From contig OX393571.1 of NCBI GenBank assembly GCA_947652115.1, positions 16,426,171 to 16,490,170 on the forward strand: a stretch of 64,000 nucleotides of DNA, read 5' to 3'. A program made the position numbers and the translations under genes. Source of the stretch: Blastomussa wellsi (taxonomy: Eukaryota; Cnidaria; Anthozoa; Scleractinia; Plerogyridae). How positions within the stretch are numbered: the stretch's first letter is position 1; each line of letters starts with the position of its first letter. Below the pieces are notes generated by a model, which had not been told where the DNA came from, ran no database searches, and saw only the letters and a program-made list of their open reading frames with translations. Shown one piece after another: positions 19,733 to 31,000 of the stretch.

Positions 19733-22700
19733 ATGTCTTTCGAAGATTTCCCCAGAGGCGCCTGTGAAAACTGGAGCGATGTTGGTTTGGTTTATACGCG
19801 AAACAAATATGGTCGCATTTGTTCGCCTCTGGGATACGAGCTAAGTCGCAAGAACGATCAGTGTTCTTTCAAAAAAAGTCCCTTTAAAGGTATGTTTCAG
19901 GTTTCAATAAGTATATGCGATTTATAAATGGTGGAAATACATATAATTAATTTTACTGCACGTTTATATGAAAAAGTTGACAAGCATGGAACAACTTTAA
20001 TACCATCCCGGATCGAGTCACTTTAGAGCAAACTTTTAATTTATTGTTTTTGAAAGTGAAACATTTCCAGTCAAAACTGTTGACATTTTAGAAGTAAAAC
20101 TATATATGCGCTAAATTTGACATGCATGTTTCTTATTTGAAGCTTTCATTGTTTCTTTTCAGTTTATTGTTAGCTCTTAAAGGTATTTTTCTACCTTGGC
20201 AATGCACCCATCAATGTTAAGCCCGAGGGAGGAGGGGTCGGGCTGACCACGGAACTTTGACTGCGAGGTTTGTCCCCAGGGTGGGGATTTTGATCAGGAA
20301 TTTTGATATGGCCGGCATTTTTAATAGTGGAGAAGTGGACGATTTTGATACTTTTGACCAATTATGCTGTCCTGGGGGTGGAGAATTTAACATATCTTTT
20401 CAGAAAATGTCAAAATCCCCACCCATGCCCGAACCACCCCTCCCCCTCCCTCGGGCTTAACATGGATAGGTGCATAAACTATTAATATTATTTCAAGGTT
20501 CCTTTGTATCGAAGGCAGTTTTATACTACCATTATGATAAGCAAAGATGAATTCATTCATTCATGCTTGTAAACATTTATATGACTTTGTGTATGCTTTT
20601 TTACACAGGGGCAAATTGTTCAGTCAGCGTTGATGATAACACCTACAATCCTCAATCCCTCTTCCTTATATGTCTGGATTATGTTGCCAAGAACATATCT
20701 ATGGTAGAATCTCTCGAAGGATTTCCAGACATTGTTGGAGAAGAGCTTTTTAAAAAAGTTCACAAGAATGAAGGATTTGGATCTGACCCCAGGAATTTGA
20801 AGTTGTTCTGTGAAGCATATGGTGTGTTAGTTTTGTCGCAACTGAGCCTAAGTTCAGCGCACATTCTTATAAGCAATTACTTTGAACATCTCCAACTGTT
20901 TGCATGTCTGACTGTGCTTGATGTTAGTCACTGTCGTTTTGGAGACGCTCATGAGATGTTGTCATACATCGCTCATTTACACAGGTAAGTACACTCCAGG
21001 TGACAGTTTTAACTTACCTTCTGTTTTCAGGAAATTATTAATTAATTATAGTACATTTAATTGTAGAAATACATGTACATGTATACAACATTGAATACCA
21101 CAATCATAATATATGCACCTGTGATCAATTTAGTCAAAACGCCTTTTGTCGTGCAATATTTTCTTCCACAAAGAGAAAAGAGAACATCTGCGGCTAATTA
21201 GAGGCTATATTTCTTTCAAAAGGCCCTTGCAACTAGGCCATAACATGACCTACTTTTGATAACAATATGGGCATATATGTAGCTTAAAGAATGCAAGTTT
21301 GAGGCTCCATATAACACCAGGGGCCTCAAACTGTGCCATATTGCTATTTTTGACTTGCCCTTTCCATTTCTGCCATTCTTTAAGTTATAGCCCATAATAT
21401 AACAATTTTTAGCAAAAATTTGGTTGTGTGACCCAAGCTGCAAACAGCCTATTACAACTTTAAATAACCTCTTCAGAAACATTTTGTAAAGTTTGGTAAT
21501 TAATTTTTATTTGTTAATGTGTTAGTTATTACAGACATTAACAAACACTATTTTTGTTACTGTTTTTCATTTTTATTCAACAAGTCTAAATGTTAGTCCT
21601 TTACAGCACAACATGCCTTAGTGTAACCACCCAACAACCTTTTTTTGACAAGTTAGCCAATCAGAGAGTGTGAATTTGTTTGAGTTGTCCCGCCTCCTTG
21701 TTAAAAGCACAACAAGTTTCGTGACAACAGCTTTGAACATTCCAATGAGGCGGGACAGCTCAAAACATTAACGCTCTCTGATTGGCTAATTATAACTTCT
21801 CAAAAACGTTTATTGGGTGGCCACACTAAGGCGTGTCGCGCTGTAGAATTAAAACCTTGCAAACTATTTTCTACCTTATTTTTAATCTTTACCCAGCTTG
21901 ACAAAGCTAAGTCTTAAAGAGAACTGCCTATCAGATACTGGCATTAGAAAAGTCACACTACCACAGCGCCTTTTAAAGGGAGGACTTGGAAAGCTGTCAA
22001 TTTGTGATTTATCCTTAAATCCTGGCATAACCGATGACAGTATCAAGTACATCATCAAGCTAAATTCCTTGACTGCCCTGAATCTGTCTGGAACAAAAGT
22101 AACATTTGATTATGGAGTCCCACAGCTTGTGAATCACACAAACTTGTGCCTAGCACTTCATGTAAGTAACTGATACATACCATAAAAGCTCTATTGTCCC
22201 AAATATCACTTTGATCTTGGTTTCACCGGAAAGAGCATTTCCTCCTGCATATCTTGAGTATTTCAAATAAAAGAGTTCTTTTCTTTTCAAATGCTCTGTG
22301 CCCGAAGAAATCACTTTGATAATGGCGTCAACAAGTTCCCATTTTGGCATTTCAAATACTCAGATCTTTTTTAGTAAACTCCTGAAAAATTTAGTAAATC
22401 AACAGGAAACTGGTAAAATATAAAAAATTGAAACAGTGAAAATTGAAACCTTATCTTCGCAGTACTTTTTTTGGTTTTAGCACTTGGCTGTGGTTAAGGC
22501 TACATGAAACTCTCACTGCAGGCAGTTTAGAGAATTTCAGCTTGTATGCAAAGGGTGTTTTCTCTTTTATTCATTGTTAACAACAGGTTGATAGTTTCAA
22601 GTCAGATTTAGCTTTTACAGTCACAGAAGGCTGGGCTGTTGATGTGGTTAAAAGCTGGCAAGAAAAGTCCAAAGCTGACACTGCAAGTAGCAAAGCAACT

Positions 22701-23081
22701 CCACAAGTTGGGAAAAAAAGTTCTCACTTTTACAAGTTGTCACGGCCAGTCTTGATACAAAAGTCTGCAGCCAAGGAGACCATCAGTGAACTTCCAACAA
22801 TTATGCTGAGCTCCAAGAAAAATAAACTGGTTTGTGTAAACCTCAAAGATATGCAGCAGTCTGTGAGAAAATCTACAAATAGAAAAAAGGAGAATTCTGC
22901 TGTAGATCGTCCAGCCAAAAAGAAGTTAAAAACCAGTACAGATGTTCTAGTAACATCTGTCAGCAGTGATCAAGAAACTTTAGAGCATGACTTCATTAAA
23001 GATTATTTAAATTGTGACAAACAGTGGAAGCCTGTCCAAAGAAAATATTCCCTGTTAGAGTCATTAGATCATGTTAGATAG
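19733..23081 (+). CDS. LRRC42: Leucine-rich repeat-containing protein 42 (LRRC42), four coding exons
   Basis: Exons are 19733-19889, 20609-20984, 21897-22161 and 22587-23081 (stop TAG). Phases are 1, 2 and 0 and the spliced frame is open for 430 codons, close to the roughly 428 of human LRRC42. Exon 2 holds the family N-terminal motif (LFLICLDYVAKNISMVESL, GFPDIVGEELF) and the first leucine-rich repeat (LTVLDVSHCRFGD). Exon 3 carries two more repeats (LTKLSLKENCLSDTGIRKV and LTALNLSGTKV). Exon 4 encodes a Lys/Ser-rich tail with KPVQRKYSLLESLD near its end. The start ATG was chosen because the upstream frame has no other ATG. Function of the family is poorly known. It points toward the GLIS gene (convergent). 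An inverted-repeat element lies in intron 2. Confidence 0.9.
21602..21844. mobile_element. Foldback/MITE-like element in LRRC42 intron 2
   Basis: The left end tacagcacaacatgccttag pairs with the right end ctaaggcgtgtcgcgctgta. The arms continue complementary (agccaatcagagag against ctctctgattggct; cccgcctcc against gaggcggga). About 240 nt with no coding capacity. Confidence 0.75.
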
Positions 23082-24009
23082 GTGAGTAAACAGTTATACA
23101 ATTACCATTAATTTTAGTTTTACTACTCAGGAGAACCCACCTTGTGACCACCTTATATGACCCCAAGCAAAACTCGTCAGTCATATTTCTTACCTAAGAA
23201 CCACTTTTATTGTTGAATCCAGATTTGGTGGGTTGGCAGTTGCATATAGCATAAGGTTAGTTATACTAAGAGAGCAGCACAAAATTATGGTGGGTAAAAA
23301 CAAAGTTGAGGGTCCATTTTTTTCTGCTCACTGCCTTCTGCCCCTTCCTGTTTTTCATGGTCTGCCCCAATGCCAGCAACCATAGAGGCAAGTGGTCACA
23401 TCAATTTGGCTCCACCAGATATCAACTGTTTATTGTTCAACTTTGGGTTGTATGTTCTAATCAGGGGCTCATCAAGGGCCAAGCCAAACTGACCGGCTAC
23501 TTACTTTCTTTTAGATGAAAACCTAAAAATGGCCGGCTGAAAAACCCTACTGACCTCCTGCACAAAAACGTAATGAAACCTGTGTCTAATGCATTATCTA
23601 CTTGGTGATCTCTCCAATTATTGTAATGGCATGATATAAAATATTTAATTTTAAGTTAGAAGAATTGCAGTCTAAATGCTTTTCTTTAAAATGCATTAGC
23701 ATTTTTGTGAAGGCAAGGGGTAGTCAGATTATTAGAGCCATAATTTACAGTACATGTATGGCAATTGAATTAGAATTAGATATAATTGTTTGTCTAAATT
23801 ATTTCAAGGTTTATATGTATACCATGTGTATGACAAAAGTAATTGAATTAGAATTAGATATTGTTTGTCTAAATTATTTCAATGTTTATACGTAACTGTA
23901 CAATGTGTATGGCAAAAGTAAACTAAGGTACATATCAAGTCTGCGTACAAGCCTAGTGGCCCATCAGGTTGGAGCTTATCACGGTTTCTGTAGCATCAAG
24001 TGACTGAGA
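23082..24009. other. LRRC42 3' flank with a tandem duplication
   Basis: No exon was recognised. At about 23762-23900 a unit of roughly 75 nt is repeated in tandem (gaattagaattagata, gtctaaattatttcaa, each twice). A clear polyadenylation signal for LRRC42 was not settled. Confidence 0.5.
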
Positions 24010-24235
24010 GTATTTGTACTCCCCCCATGGATGGGATGCTAGTCCATCACAGGGTTACCCCCAGCATTAAATTTTGCCATTACCCATTTATACTCCTGGG
24101 TGAAGGGAGGCACTGTGAGAGTTAAGTGACTTGCCCAAGAACACAATGCAGTGCCCCAGGCAGGGCTCGAACGCGGAACACCCAGTCCAGAGTAAAGCAC
24201 ACCATCCAATAGGTCACTGCACCTCCCACACTATG
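24010..24235. repeat. SINE-like dispersed repeat
   Basis: Contains ggatgctagtccatcac, cttgcccaagaacacaatg and cagggctcgaacgcggaac, followed by ggtcactgcacctccca. A more decayed relative lies at 46085-46330 (tgggatactatttcattg, gcccaagaatacaccacaatg, cgaacccggaa). The cagggctcgaacgcgg segment resembles the TTCGAANCC box of tRNA-derived SINEs, but I did not identify a full tRNA head. Confidence 0.5.
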
Positions 24236-24539
24236 TGTATGGAAATAAGTCAACCTCTCTAATATGAACACCAAGGGACACTCTGAACTGAGTGATGGAA
24301 ATAGTAAGTCAGTTTAGGCAACATAAAATAATACACTGAGATAGGACTTGTGTTTATATTAATAACAACTGTCACAAACTGATTACTCTGGCATGAGCAT
24401 TTACAATATTTGTTTCCGTATTTACAGTGTCCCCAGCTAGCACAGTAGTGCTAAATACATTGACACTTAAATAAAGTTATTATTATTATTATTATTACAC
24501 ACACACAAACCCATGCAGGGATGCATGGAACACCATGGC

Positions 24540-24838
24540 ACGGAAAGGTGGCTTTGACCCATATCTTTAACTTGGGTCAAAGGTGGTAAAGGCCATCTTG
24601 AACTTAAGTCAAAGATACAGTAGTACACCTTTGACCTTGATCTTCGACTTTTGCAAAGGTGTGTTTGATGCGCGTCAAATCTGTCATAACTTTGACGCAC
24701 ATCAAGTCTCGAGAAAAGGCAATGTCAAAGGACTTTGTGTCGAAGATAGCCATCCATATTTGAAGCACTTGACTCAAATAAAAGTTGGACAAAGCCAATT
24801 TTTGTGCTATGCACCTAGGTGTATGCAGCGCTGCAAAT
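24540..24838. repeat. Hairpin-rich region with repeated TTTGAC/GTCAAA motifs
   Basis: The blocks ctttgaccca and tgggtcaaag are inverted around 24551-24583, and several more gtcaaa/tttgac units follow. Two resemble direct-repeat-1 nuclear-receptor sites: GGGTCAAAGGTGG at 24574-24586 and, on the minus strand, AAGGTCAAAGGTG at 24626-24638. Whether it is a mobile element or a regulatory region is not resolved. Confidence 0.4.
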
Positions 24839-24839
24839 A

Positions 24840-26639
24840 ATTTTTCCTGTGAAAGGACATGTGACTATGTAAGCATTTTGATTGGGCATGACTTAAGAAG
24901 TGTTGTCAATGTAGAACATTGCCATTTGCATTGAAAGCAAAAATATGTCTGGACATTCTGCAGGGTTCGTACCCTGTTTTGGACTAAAAATTGAAGGACT
25001 TTCAAGGACACATTTTCCATTTGTCAAGGACTCCATGCTCTGCAAACTCCAGTATTAATCAGCTGCTCATAATAGTGAGTGTGCCTACCAGACAGGTAAA
25101 AGTCAAATTCCAAGAACTTTCCAGCACTGACTGCAACTTTCAAGGCATTGAATTTTTATTCTGAGATTCAAGTACTTTGAAGGTGTATGCGAACCATGAT
25201 TCTGCCACAGCTGGGATTTCATCAGATATTGGCAAATTGCGGTCTGCCTTTGCCGATATCTGACAACACTGTCCATAAGGAACAATAAATCCCATTGACA
25301 AAGGGCTAATTTACTTTCTTGACACGTGTACATTTTTCAATGCAGAGGGGACTAAAATTCTTTCCAATGCTGCATTCATATCAACACCCCTTGTTGCAGA
25401 CTAGAGATTTCTGAAGAATGCTGAAAATGTCAAAAACCTGTCTTGTCTATCCCCACCCCCCTATGTATCAGCCATAAATGTAATAAAAAGCACATCTCCA
25501 CATGCAAATGTACATACACACCCAATTTAAGCCTTGCTTGAACCCCTAACACAGTTCATCCAGATGCCCAACATATCAAATGCAGTGTCTGCCTCAAATC
25601 CCTTCAAATTATAGCTAGTTCAAACGATGGACTTGTTGTAGGGACTGTTTGCAGGAAGTAGTCCCTTTGTGTGCCAACCTTTAGATTACCATAAATCCTT
25701 CTGTACCCCCACCCCCCTCAGGGTTTGTAGGGTCATGGAAAATCTGGAAAGTCGTGGAATTTTGGAATACCTTATTTCATTTTCAAGACCTGGAAAGCCA
25801 TGAAATTTAAGTGTGGGTCATGCCCCTATTCCTTACAACCTCAGCAATGAATGACAAAACTGTATTACTAGTTCATTTCAATTGGGACGGGGTTGTATGG
25901 AAGTTGGTAAACCAGCCACAACTGATATGGGTTTCTTTCCTATATTTAACATTATTTGTCTAAACTACCCCCAACGCCCCCTCTTAGTTTTCCTTGTGCA
26001 GGGCGTTCACTGCTAAAATCAAACATAACAACAGTAAATGTTATGGTCATTTACATTGTTTTATTATTAAAAAAGATAAACCATGCTATCAACAATGTGC
26101 ATGTTCTTTACATCACTCCCATAAGTGTAACAAAATTATAAAAAATTATAGCAATCATTACAGAGATATTTTGACTATGGAAGAAATAGACTAGCCCTAA
26201 GTGAAATGTTACAAAATTATGGCAAAATTTGTGCTATAATTCTATATGAAATGAACAGTGCGAAATAACAGGATATTGCATGGTATGTACATTCTTCAAC
26301 TGCTTATTAATTATACAATTCCTTGTATAAAAGGAGCCAAGTAAAATGCCCAATCCTGACGTTTAGACAAAATACTGTCTTGAATGTCGAACAGTGTCCT
26401 TGCTCTAAGAAGAGCTGGTCAAAATGTTGTGTAAATATTATTGAACCATGAAACTATTAATTATTATGGTTAACATACACATAGCATAAATTAATACATA
26501 AAACTCAAAACTGTTTCACATAGTTTGATTTAATAGAGAGTGATACAAGGCTGTTTGTAAGGTATCATAATTCTCAGTGTGGCTGCAAAATACTTAGCTT
26601 TTCCTCAGTTTATAAAATGTGTGATTATGCAAGGTTACT
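24840..26639. other. Intergenic sequence between convergent LRRC42 and GLIS, no gene seen
   Basis: Low-complexity A+T-rich sequence. A small hairpin with gatattggcaaattgcgg / cctttgccgatatc occurs near 25215-25262 and shares gatattggcaaatt with 4722-4735. No coding exon was recognised. Confidence 0.5.
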
Positions 26640-26925
26640 AACAAAACACTGGGGACAGTGTTTCATCACATTTTCAAACACCGAGAAAAGAGTTGAAAGA
26701 CAAAGGGCAGCTGAGAATTTTGATGAGCTTTGAAGTGGTTAGAAATGTGATGAAACACTCTTGAGTGTTTGATCTATCTTCTCAATCAAAGCAAAAACTA
26801 TGGAAAAAATGAAGAAATATAATTGTTAATAACCAATGCAATGCACCTATGTCATGGTGCTGATTTCGTTTGTTTTAACTTGATGAATTATGAATGAGTT
26901 TGAGAAGTGTGATGTCATAAATGAG
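26640..26925. mobile_element. MITE family 2, diverged copy
   Basis: gacagtgtttcatcacattt, caaacaccgagaa and agagttgaaa are followed by gaaatgtgatgaaacact and gagtgtttgat, then a shared tail (tttgttttaac, gaattatgaatgagttt). The same order appears at 62208-62510, where the arms are perfectly complementary. Confidence 0.7.
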
Positions 26926-27466
26926 TAAGAAAGTAACTCATTTTTTGATATTCAAACTAGTTCAACTGTATATTACAATAAATTACTAATTCTTTTCACA
27001 CTGCCACAAGACTATTAGTAATTGTACAAGATTCCTAAAATTCCATACATTATCTAATTTGGCATTTACCCAATAGAGCTAAAATTAATTATATATCCCC
27101 CCACGACCCTTGCATATCTTTATGGTGAGTTCTTCAGGAATCTCTCTTTCTCTCTGTGCCGTTAAGATATCTTATTTATCAAAATAGAACTCTTCATGTC
27201 ATGACTTGAATTTCATTTTAACTTTTAATATGTAAATATCATTAGCAGCAGCAACAGCAGTGACATTGCAAAAAATAAATCGAATTTATCCCTGTAAACT
27301 TGAATGCAGTTGAGTTGGAAGTTAGAACTGACTTAACCCAACCGTTAAAGCTGAATCAAGTTTTCATAATCTCACATTGTATAAACAATAAAATTTTTAA
27401 AATCCATGGAACTGTGCTTTTCTTGTAAAAAAAACTTGTAAATTAAAAATCCTCACTTGTGCCCTT

Positions 27467-27718
27467 AAAGGAGCTATGCCACGATATTTTGAGTCATTTG
27501 TTTGACAACATAAAATACCCTTAAAAATGTAGGAAACCTAAAAATAATAGTTTGCTAAGGAAGAAAAACACCAAAGGATGACTGAGGATGGAGAAGATGG
27601 AAACGGATTGGAAAGGACGAGTCATCGTTCCTGCACTTTGAAAAATTTAGCCTAAATTTTTGAAAAATTTAGGCCAAATTTTTCAAAGTGCAGGAACGAT
27701 GACATAGCTCCTTTAAGG
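27467..27718. mobile_element. MITE family 1 copy
   Basis: The left end is aaaggagctatgccacgata and the right end acatagctccttt. The interior has tgaggatggagaagatgg and a palindromic ttgaaaaatttag block. Same family as 676-892 and 57514-57736. It lies just beyond the GLIS 3' end. Confidence 0.75.
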
Positions 27719-27871
27719 TGGCAAAAACATTTGTCTTCCTTTGTCCAACTTGGACATGGCATACTTTTTAAACTTTACAAAAAAAGAAGCACTTCTGTCA
27801 GCTCAACATTCACAGAAATATGCAATGCATCTTCCAAGTCATTTGCTTAGGTTTTGCAACAAATCTTCCAA

Positions 27872-27877
27872 TTTATT
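27872..27877 (-). promoter_or_regulatory. Candidate polyadenylation signal of the GLIS-like gene
   Basis: tttatt on the plus strand is AATAAA on the minus strand, about 130 nt after the GLIS stop codon at 28009. It is a plausible 3' end, not proven. Confidence 0.4.
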
Positions 27878-28008
27878 TAAAATGTAAAACATAATTATGT
27901 TCATCATCTGTATGAAACCTTTTTGAAACTACAGACCAGGAAGCTAAGAATATAATGCTGAGAGCTTAAAATGGATAAAGTTTATCGTCTCTCTCCAAAC
28001 CCTGGTAG

Positions 28009-31000
28009 CTATGCATACGCACTTGATAATGGCTTTAGTGTGTCTTCAAATGTAGGTATCTCCATACTGCTTAACATTTGAGTGTAACAGAATGAGGCTG
28101 GTTCATCTTCAGGCGTCGGGGTACTTGCCCTCGCAACAGGTTGCAATGGTGGTGGGTTGTATTGGCCATACAGACTCTCTGCCCCATACCATGCCCTCTG
28201 GGAATCAAGATGAGCTTCATTAAAACCATTCTCAAGAGCAAGTTTCTTCTCTGTTGTCTGACGTAATGTATCCAGGGTTTTCTGTCGTTTTCTTGCCTGA
28301 TAATCATCCACAAAGCTGAAATCTGACAAAGGTCTTGTCACTCCGGCACACAACAGGTCTCGTTTTGAAGATCGGTTTCCTCTTGGCTTCTGTTTAGACT
28401 AATGAGAGAAAATAAACATTTTAAAAAAAGCTTTACTGTCACAAGACAAAACATTTATAAGGAATTTAACCCTTTTTCAAAATTGCTTTTGATACAAGTA
28501 GGAGATAAACAGGAAATATAATGTATATTTAACAATTATTCCACAAGTACGCATTGGATATGAGATGGTAGATAGCCAACAAGTTGGCTATAACCATCTC
28601 ATATCCAACAAGTGCAAGTGGAATAATTGTACAAACATTGCGAAAAATACATTCTTTTACATGTGCACCTACCATATTTGAAGGCCAATGGTATATGAGC
28701 TCATATACCATTGCCTCTAAACCAATCAAAACTCAGGAAATGCAATATACCATAGCTAGTTTTTAATAAATATAAATATATATTATCCAGGATATCACTA
28801 TCACGTAGTATCTGCTCTAAACGTGATGTTTCTTTTTGTGATTCTCACCTTTCCACTTGAGTTCTGTTGAGGCATCTTCCCATTTGCATGTTGTTTGAAG
28901 TGTTTCCTTAGTGAACTGGGGTCTGTGTATCTCTTGGGACAGCCAGGGACTTGACATGCATAAGGTTTCTACACACAACAACAAAAAGAATGCTTAAATG
29001 TCTCTTTTATGTGCACCAAAAATGACAAGAAATCCCTATCTTGAGTTCGTAAAATTTCAGCTCTTGTTTGATGAATAAAGAAACTTCCAATGAGTCACCT
29101 GGACTTTTAGTTTCCCCTTGTCATTTATGCTTCAAAAATTGCATTACAAAAACTTGGATAACAAAAAAGTTCTCCATGAAAACAATGTATGTAGTTGACT
29201 TAGTTAATCATGGTGACTATTCACTGGTAGAGACAAGAGCTAAGGATAAAGTGAAAATGAGATGTGAATGAATCCTGGTACCCCAGGAGTTGATAAAAAG
29301 TCATACCCCCCCCCCCCCTGAAAAATCTCCAATTTTACACCCATGTGAAATGCTGAATTCAGAGTTAAGGGAATAATTTTTGGATCCATGGCCTTTTTAG
29401 ACATTTTTAGACATTATATATTAATATTGACATCTATTATAACATTTCAAAGCAGGGAGTTTTGTTTAATTGGGGGACTTGGTATATTGTATTTATCTAT
29501 ATCCTGTTGAAGTAATATCATTACTTTTTTCATCTCTTTTTGTCCTCAAGTTCCCTGCCTTGTTCAGCAAATTTGCCTTAGCAATAAGCTTTCTTCCTCT
29601 GACTTGTAAATTGTACACCTGACCCTGTATTACAGTAAAATGTCCCAGAAGAAATTTGCGTGTGATCAACTTACTGTGTCTTGGTGTGTTCTTTGATGTT
29701 TTGCCCTGTCTGATGAGTTTGAAAATGATTTGGGACAACCAAGATGCTGGCATAAGTATGGCTTTTCTCCAGTGTGTGATCGCATGTGTATTTTCAGATT
29801 TTCCAGCCTTGAAAATGCTTTATTGCACCCTGGAAACTGAAAGACAGAAAAACAATAATCTTTAGGTCGTTTGATACATACAATTCGGTGGAAACTCAGC
29901 CTTGCCACTTGAGGCTAACAAAATGCCTCAAACAGCTGCCTTCAACTGCTAACATATTTTTTCAGTTACCACACTATTGTATAATATTGGTTCTTTGCCA
30001 ATATTGTAAGTTTAAAATTGGACAAAAAAATATTTAGCTTCTAGGGAAGGCAAATCTGTGCTACATAAGAAATATTGTAGCTGGAAACATTTTTTCTTCT
30101 ACACAGAACAAAATGCTGTAGATGCGATGTCAACAATATATTATACATTGCTCTTTTTTAGAAAAACTGTTAACTCCAAAGTTTGAAGCAGCTATGAACA
30201 TCAGCCTGTATTGGATATTTCTGTATATCTGTTTCCAATCACTAAAGAAGGCACTCATTATAAATTTTTTTTTTCTGTTATCATAATTCTCTTGCCAAAT
30301 CTTGGTCTTTATCACAGTGCAGGGTGGCTAAGTTGAATGTACTTTTTCATATTATTTTTGCACTCTGAAATTTTATGTCTGCTACATACTAAATCTATCC
30401 AGTATGTTATTTATTTATACTTACCTAATAGTAAATTCATGTATAAACTTTATTTCTATTAGAGAAACAGACTTCATTGCACGTAATCTGTTTGCATTTG
30501 TGTTCAATATTATTTTGCAATCCATAACAGATCCAGTCCAATTTTGGTCGGCTAACTTGTTTTAAAATCAACTGCATGAGAACTTCTGTCTTGTGATTAG
30601 AACTATGTGTGAGTAATACAAGATGGAAGTCTTAGACTGGCATCTTATGCATTTGAGTTGAAAGGCATATCTGTAGTTCCTCTGTCTACAGATGATCTAA
30701 GTCATTTGATATTATTTTTCCTAACACTTTAAAGATTTGAGTGAAGATTCAATTTTAAGATCATTTTGTATGGCATAGATTATAGTAAAAAATAGGGCTT
30801 GAAATAGTCTTGCGTATAAACTTTGCTGATCTTTAATCACAAAATGTGAGCTTGTTGTACAACCACAAGTATTGCTGGGGTTTCTATTTTTCTGTCATTT
30901 TGTTCTTGGTTTTAAAACATTTTTACTTGGTGTGATGGCTTGTAAGAGATGTTGTTTATTACAATGATAGGTTTGTTAACCTAAAATGTTTAGTTTTGCC

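Noticed and set aside
25400..25430. CTGAAGA ... GAAAA as a hammerhead
   Set aside because: Only five nucleotides lie between the boxes, too short for helix II.
27590..27620. CTGAGGA ... GGAAAC in MITE family 1 as another hammerhead
   Set aside because: No helix II can form between the boxes and no self-complementary helix III follows; chance resemblance.
29068..29271. Plus-strand 67-codon frame in a GLIS intron
   Set aside because: Antisense to a well-supported gene, no domain, starts and ends without splice logic.
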